From Candidatus Latescibacterota bacterium (GTDB taxonomy: Bacteria; Latescibacterota; UBA2968; UBA8231): 17,374 nt of DNA. Shown piece after piece: positions 15,405 to 17,374 of this stretch; the first letter of the stretch is position 1; each line of letters starts with the position of its first letter. The stretch lies in NCBI GenBank assembly GCA_003529325.1, contig DPVW01000350.1, forward strand, positions 29,397 through 46,770, written 5' to 3'. A model generated the notes under the pieces. It was not told the DNA's origin and did no database searches. It worked only from the letters and a program-made list of their open reading frames with translations. The position numbers and the translations under genes are program-made.

Positions 15405-16559
15405 TCAATCCGGGCCTGCCGCGGCGGCTTGGCGCTCCAACTCACCGCGCCAACCCACTACCTCACCAGCCTTGATGCGATTGATATCCCATGCCGGATA
15501 ACGATCCTCGAGCGTGTCCCCCAGTTTGTGGTTTGCCGCCCATCGGTCCCAGGCGGTTTTCATCCACTCATACGGCAGGGCCTCACGCACTGCAGGGTCG
15601 AGTTGCCACGCACTGCGTACGTCGACCACTGCCGGTTCCTTCTCCGACGGGCCTGACCACTTCGACCAACCGATGGACAGGGTGTTGCGTTCACGATCCG
15701 GGACGGTATGCCCTGTGTGGATGTTGGAGCCAACACGAATAAGGGCCTCCCCCGCCTTGAGCCGAACCGCCACCTGATCTGGCAGCGGGTCTGTGCCATT
15801 CCAGCTGGGAGTGTGTGGCACCCCATCTTCCTTCATCTTCTTTGGCAGCAGCACGTCGTGCTCATACGGCGTGCGCCAGCGATTGTGGCTGCCGGGAATC
15901 AGCTCGTGACACTCGTCGTCCGACAGCGCCAGAAACAGACTCACCCCATTTCGTTCGGCGAGGGACTTCGCATTGTTCTCTCGGATTTCTTCCCATCGAA
16001 TCTTCTCGACCTCCTCAGAGTATGCCTCGGGACCATCGCCGCGGACCTCTTTCTGCGCGAAGTAGGCCTCCCCGGTGCCCCACCACGTCACATCCCGGTG
16101 CCATCCAAGTGCATGTTCTTTCTGTCGCGGATTGCACCACAACAGCATGCCTCCCATCGCCATATCCTCAGGTTTGAGTCCCCCACACCAGGAGTCGACG
16201 AAGCTGAGGAGCTCTGGCGAGCCGTGGAACCTGGCGAAGTCGGGTTCGCCGAAGGCGGGATGAATGAGGCCCCGGATCGCCCACGGCTCATCACCGGCGG
16301 CGCGATGGATGTAACCCTTGGAGCAGTCCATCTTGCTGTAACCGAGCTCGGGTGCGCACGCCTCGGTTACCCGACGACCCGCTTCCCGTAGAATGGCAAT
16401 CCACGGGTTGCCGACGAAGTCGGTGATGATGACAAAACCATGCTCTTCGAGGTAGGCCAATCTTTCTGGTGTGGCACCGGGGGCGGCAAGTTCCGGTAGG
16501 GCATCGGCAAATGCCGGGGCGCGGTACTCTGATTCAGGTGGGGGTGGTGACTGGCTCAT
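15405..16559 (-). CDS. Phytanoyl-CoA dioxygenase (PhyH) family protein
   Basis: 384-residue Fe(II)/2-oxoglutarate dioxygenase. Ligands are H154-R-D156 (GWHRDVTWW) and H281 (GSNIHTGHTVP), with R291 (ERNTLSIGW) 10 residues later for 2-oxoglutarate. The segment LFLALSDDECHELIPGSHNRW is the PhyH core. It is about 120 residues longer than the other oxygenases here; the extra length lies in an insert between the first ligands and the core (EVRGDGPEAYSEEVEKIRWEE) and in a C-terminal tail (EDRYPAWDINRIKAGEVVGW). Substrate unknown. ATG 16559 has AGGAGAG about 7 bases upstream. It stands alone, facing the terminator at 15260-15298, with an inverted repeat upstream at 16612-16624. Confidence 0.9.
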   Translation of the reverse strand: MSQSPPPPESEYRAPAFADALPELAAPGATPERLAYLEEHGFVIITDFVGNPWIAILREAGRRVTEACAPELGYSKMDCSKGYIHRAAGDEPWAIRGLIHPAFGEPDFARFHGSPELLSFVDSWCGGLKPEDMAMGGMLLWCNPRQKEHALGWHRDVTWWGTGEAYFAQKEVRGDGPEAYSEEVEKIRWEEIRENNAKSLAERNGVSLFLALSDDECHELIPGSHNRWRTPYEHDVLLPKKMKEDGVPHTPSWNGTDPLPDQVAVRLKAGEALIRVGSNIHTGHTVPDRERNTLSIGWSKWSGPSEKEPAVVDVRSAWQLDPAVREALPYEWMKTAWDRWAANHKLGDTLEDRYPAWDINRIKAGEVVGWRGELERQAAAAGPD

Positions 16560-16611
16560 CGTCGCTCTCTCCTATTCGAGGCTGCTGGTGTTCTGCCATT
16601 CAACGGGCCAC

Positions 16612-16624
16612 AATCTCTGAGATT
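16612..16624. promoter_or_regulatory. Inverted repeat upstream of the oxygenase gene, possible operator
   Basis: AATCTC-T-GAGATT is a perfect 6+1+6 inverted repeat, 53-65 bases upstream of the oxygenase ATG at 16559 and within the divergent gap 16560-16830. Its position fits a repressor or activator site. No other copy was noticed. Confidence 0.3.
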
Positions 16625-16830
16625 CAACCTCCCGCCACAACGGCCTTTAGGCTGATTCGCGCTCATTCGTGTCTCAACGCTTGTGCCGGATTGGCCACCA
16701 CCACCCGCAGGGTCTGATAACCAACGGTCAGCCATGCAACCCATATCATCGCCCTGAAGTTGGTTTCATCTGCAGTGAAGTATGCATATTGAACATCAAC
16801 CCAATCCCCCCTCGAGAGAACGATCCCCTC

Positions 16831-17374
16831 GTGACAATCGATATCTCATGGCTGAGCGATACACTCGGGTACCATTATGTCGATCTGGCGGGCGCACGGA
16901 TCAGAGAAAAGCTCTCTGGGGAAGACAGTGTCAACTTTGTGCTCGACAGCGGTGCCGACCAGTTCGTAGCGAAGTGGTACTCCAACGTCGACATGCGGAT
17001 GCTGGGCGAGGAGCTTGCGGCGATGCGTTGGCTTGCCACTCGCGGTGTTTCGGTGCCAGCTGTCGTTGTGACTCGCGACGGCACTGACTTCGCCGAAGTT
17101 GCAGGGGGTTGCCTGGTACTGCTGCATTTCATCGCAGGCGACGTCCTTGGTGATGACTTTTCATGCGCACTGCAGATTGCAGCATTCCTGGCCGACTTCC
17201 ATCAGCAATCGACTGCATTCACGGGTCCATTCTGTTCTGACCGTTCTGAGTTCGCCCGCCTGGCGGCCTTCAAGTCCAGCTGCGCCGATGACGGGGCAAT
17301 CGTTCACGTGGACGGGATCCAGCGCTTTATCAGCGACTACGAGAACGAGGTCGCCCTGTTCCGGGCAACACAAC
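16831..17374 (+). CDS. Aminoglycoside phosphotransferase/choline kinase-like protein (3' end outside window)
   Basis: About 181 residues are present before the right edge cuts the gene. The N-lobe of a kinase-like phosphotransferase is visible: NFVLDSGADQFVAKWYSN carries the ATP-binding lysine K48; LGEELAAMRWLATRGVSVPAVV has the helix-C glutamate (E60 or E61); LVLLHFIAGDVL is the hinge; and LQIAAFLADFHQQS is the helix typical of this superfamily (homoserine kinase II, fructosamine kinase, APH). The catalytic H-x-D...N and D-x-D motifs would lie beyond the edge. The acceptor molecule is unknown. The start is taken as GTG 16831, with only a weak GAGAGAA upstream; the frame stays open further upstream, so the start is uncertain. 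Confidence 0.75.
   Translation, partial: MTIDISWLSDTLGYHYVDLAGARIREKLSGEDSVNFVLDSGADQFVAKWYSNVDMRMLGEELAAMRWLATRGVSVPAVVVTRDGTDFAEVAGGCLVLLHFIAGDVLGDDFSCALQIAAFLADFHQQSTAFTGPFCSDRSEFARLAAFKSSCADDGAIVHVDGIQRFISDYENEVALFRATQ

Noticed and set aside
15708..16391. Rightward open frame of 227 codons
   Set aside because: It is antisense to the PhyH gene at 15405-16559, which has all its ligands and a good ribosome site.
16742..16790. TTGGTT and TATGCA as a promoter for the kinase-like gene
   Set aside because: The spacing is 15 bases and both boxes are poor; not supportable.
1..17374. CRISPR arrays, tRNA/rRNA genes, insertion sequences, phage or toxin-antitoxin modules
   Set aside because: No regularly spaced repeats, cloverleaf-like TTCGA/CCA patterns, transposase motifs or typical toxin pairs were seen on either strand.

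Overview
The window is GC-rich, densely packed bacterial DNA with Shine-Dalgarno sites and mixed ATG/GTG/TTG starts. The left edge carries a RapA-type SNF2 ATPase resembling the gammaproteobacterial RNA-polymerase recycling factor. The rest is accessory metabolism: a heparan-N-sulfatase-like sulfatase, four Fe(II)/2-oxoglutarate-type oxygenases, an isomerase, a hydrolase and two transporters. This content recalls uncultured marine or host-associated bacteria. Taxonomy below that level cannot be read from the sequence.

Layout. 1-2573 (-): rapA, cut by the left edge. 2739-3348 (+): a broken gene with a C-tract frameshift and a TAG. 3478-5593 (+): a sulfatase and a PhyH-type oxygenase with an 7-base gap. 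9382-5614 (-): a compact operon of alpha/beta hydrolase, TIM-barrel isomerase, PhyH-like oxygenase with an H-x-G metal motif, second 2OG-Fe oxygenase, and the wreck of a fifth gene; the last four are joined by 4-base stop/start overlaps. 9383-9811: an intergenic stretch with a 16-base perfect palindrome, a doubtful ORF and a strong bidirectional terminator. 11723-9812 (-): a secreted-looking Nudix protein and a GltS-type glutamate/sodium symporter. 11961-13681 (+): an SSS-family sodium:solute symporter with a 47-residue membrane partner. 13729-15007 (+): a frameshifted GNAT acetyltransferase and an RNase H-like protein. 15008-15404: no protein gene except a possible 9-codon leader; it has a promoter-like motif, a string of hairpins and a 16-bp-stem terminator, so it may encode a structured RNA. 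16559-15405 (-): a fourth oxygenase. 16831-end (+): a kinase-like phosphotransferase cut by the right edge.

How the parts may work together (inference): sulfatase, hydrolase, sugar-type isomerase and several oxygenases, with sodium-coupled uptake nearby, fit breakdown or tailoring of a sulfated or otherwise decorated organic compound. The substrate is unknown. Three genes are broken, mostly by one-base changes in short C or G runs. This is either gene decay or sequence error; the internal deletion and the in-frame TAG argue for at least some real decay.
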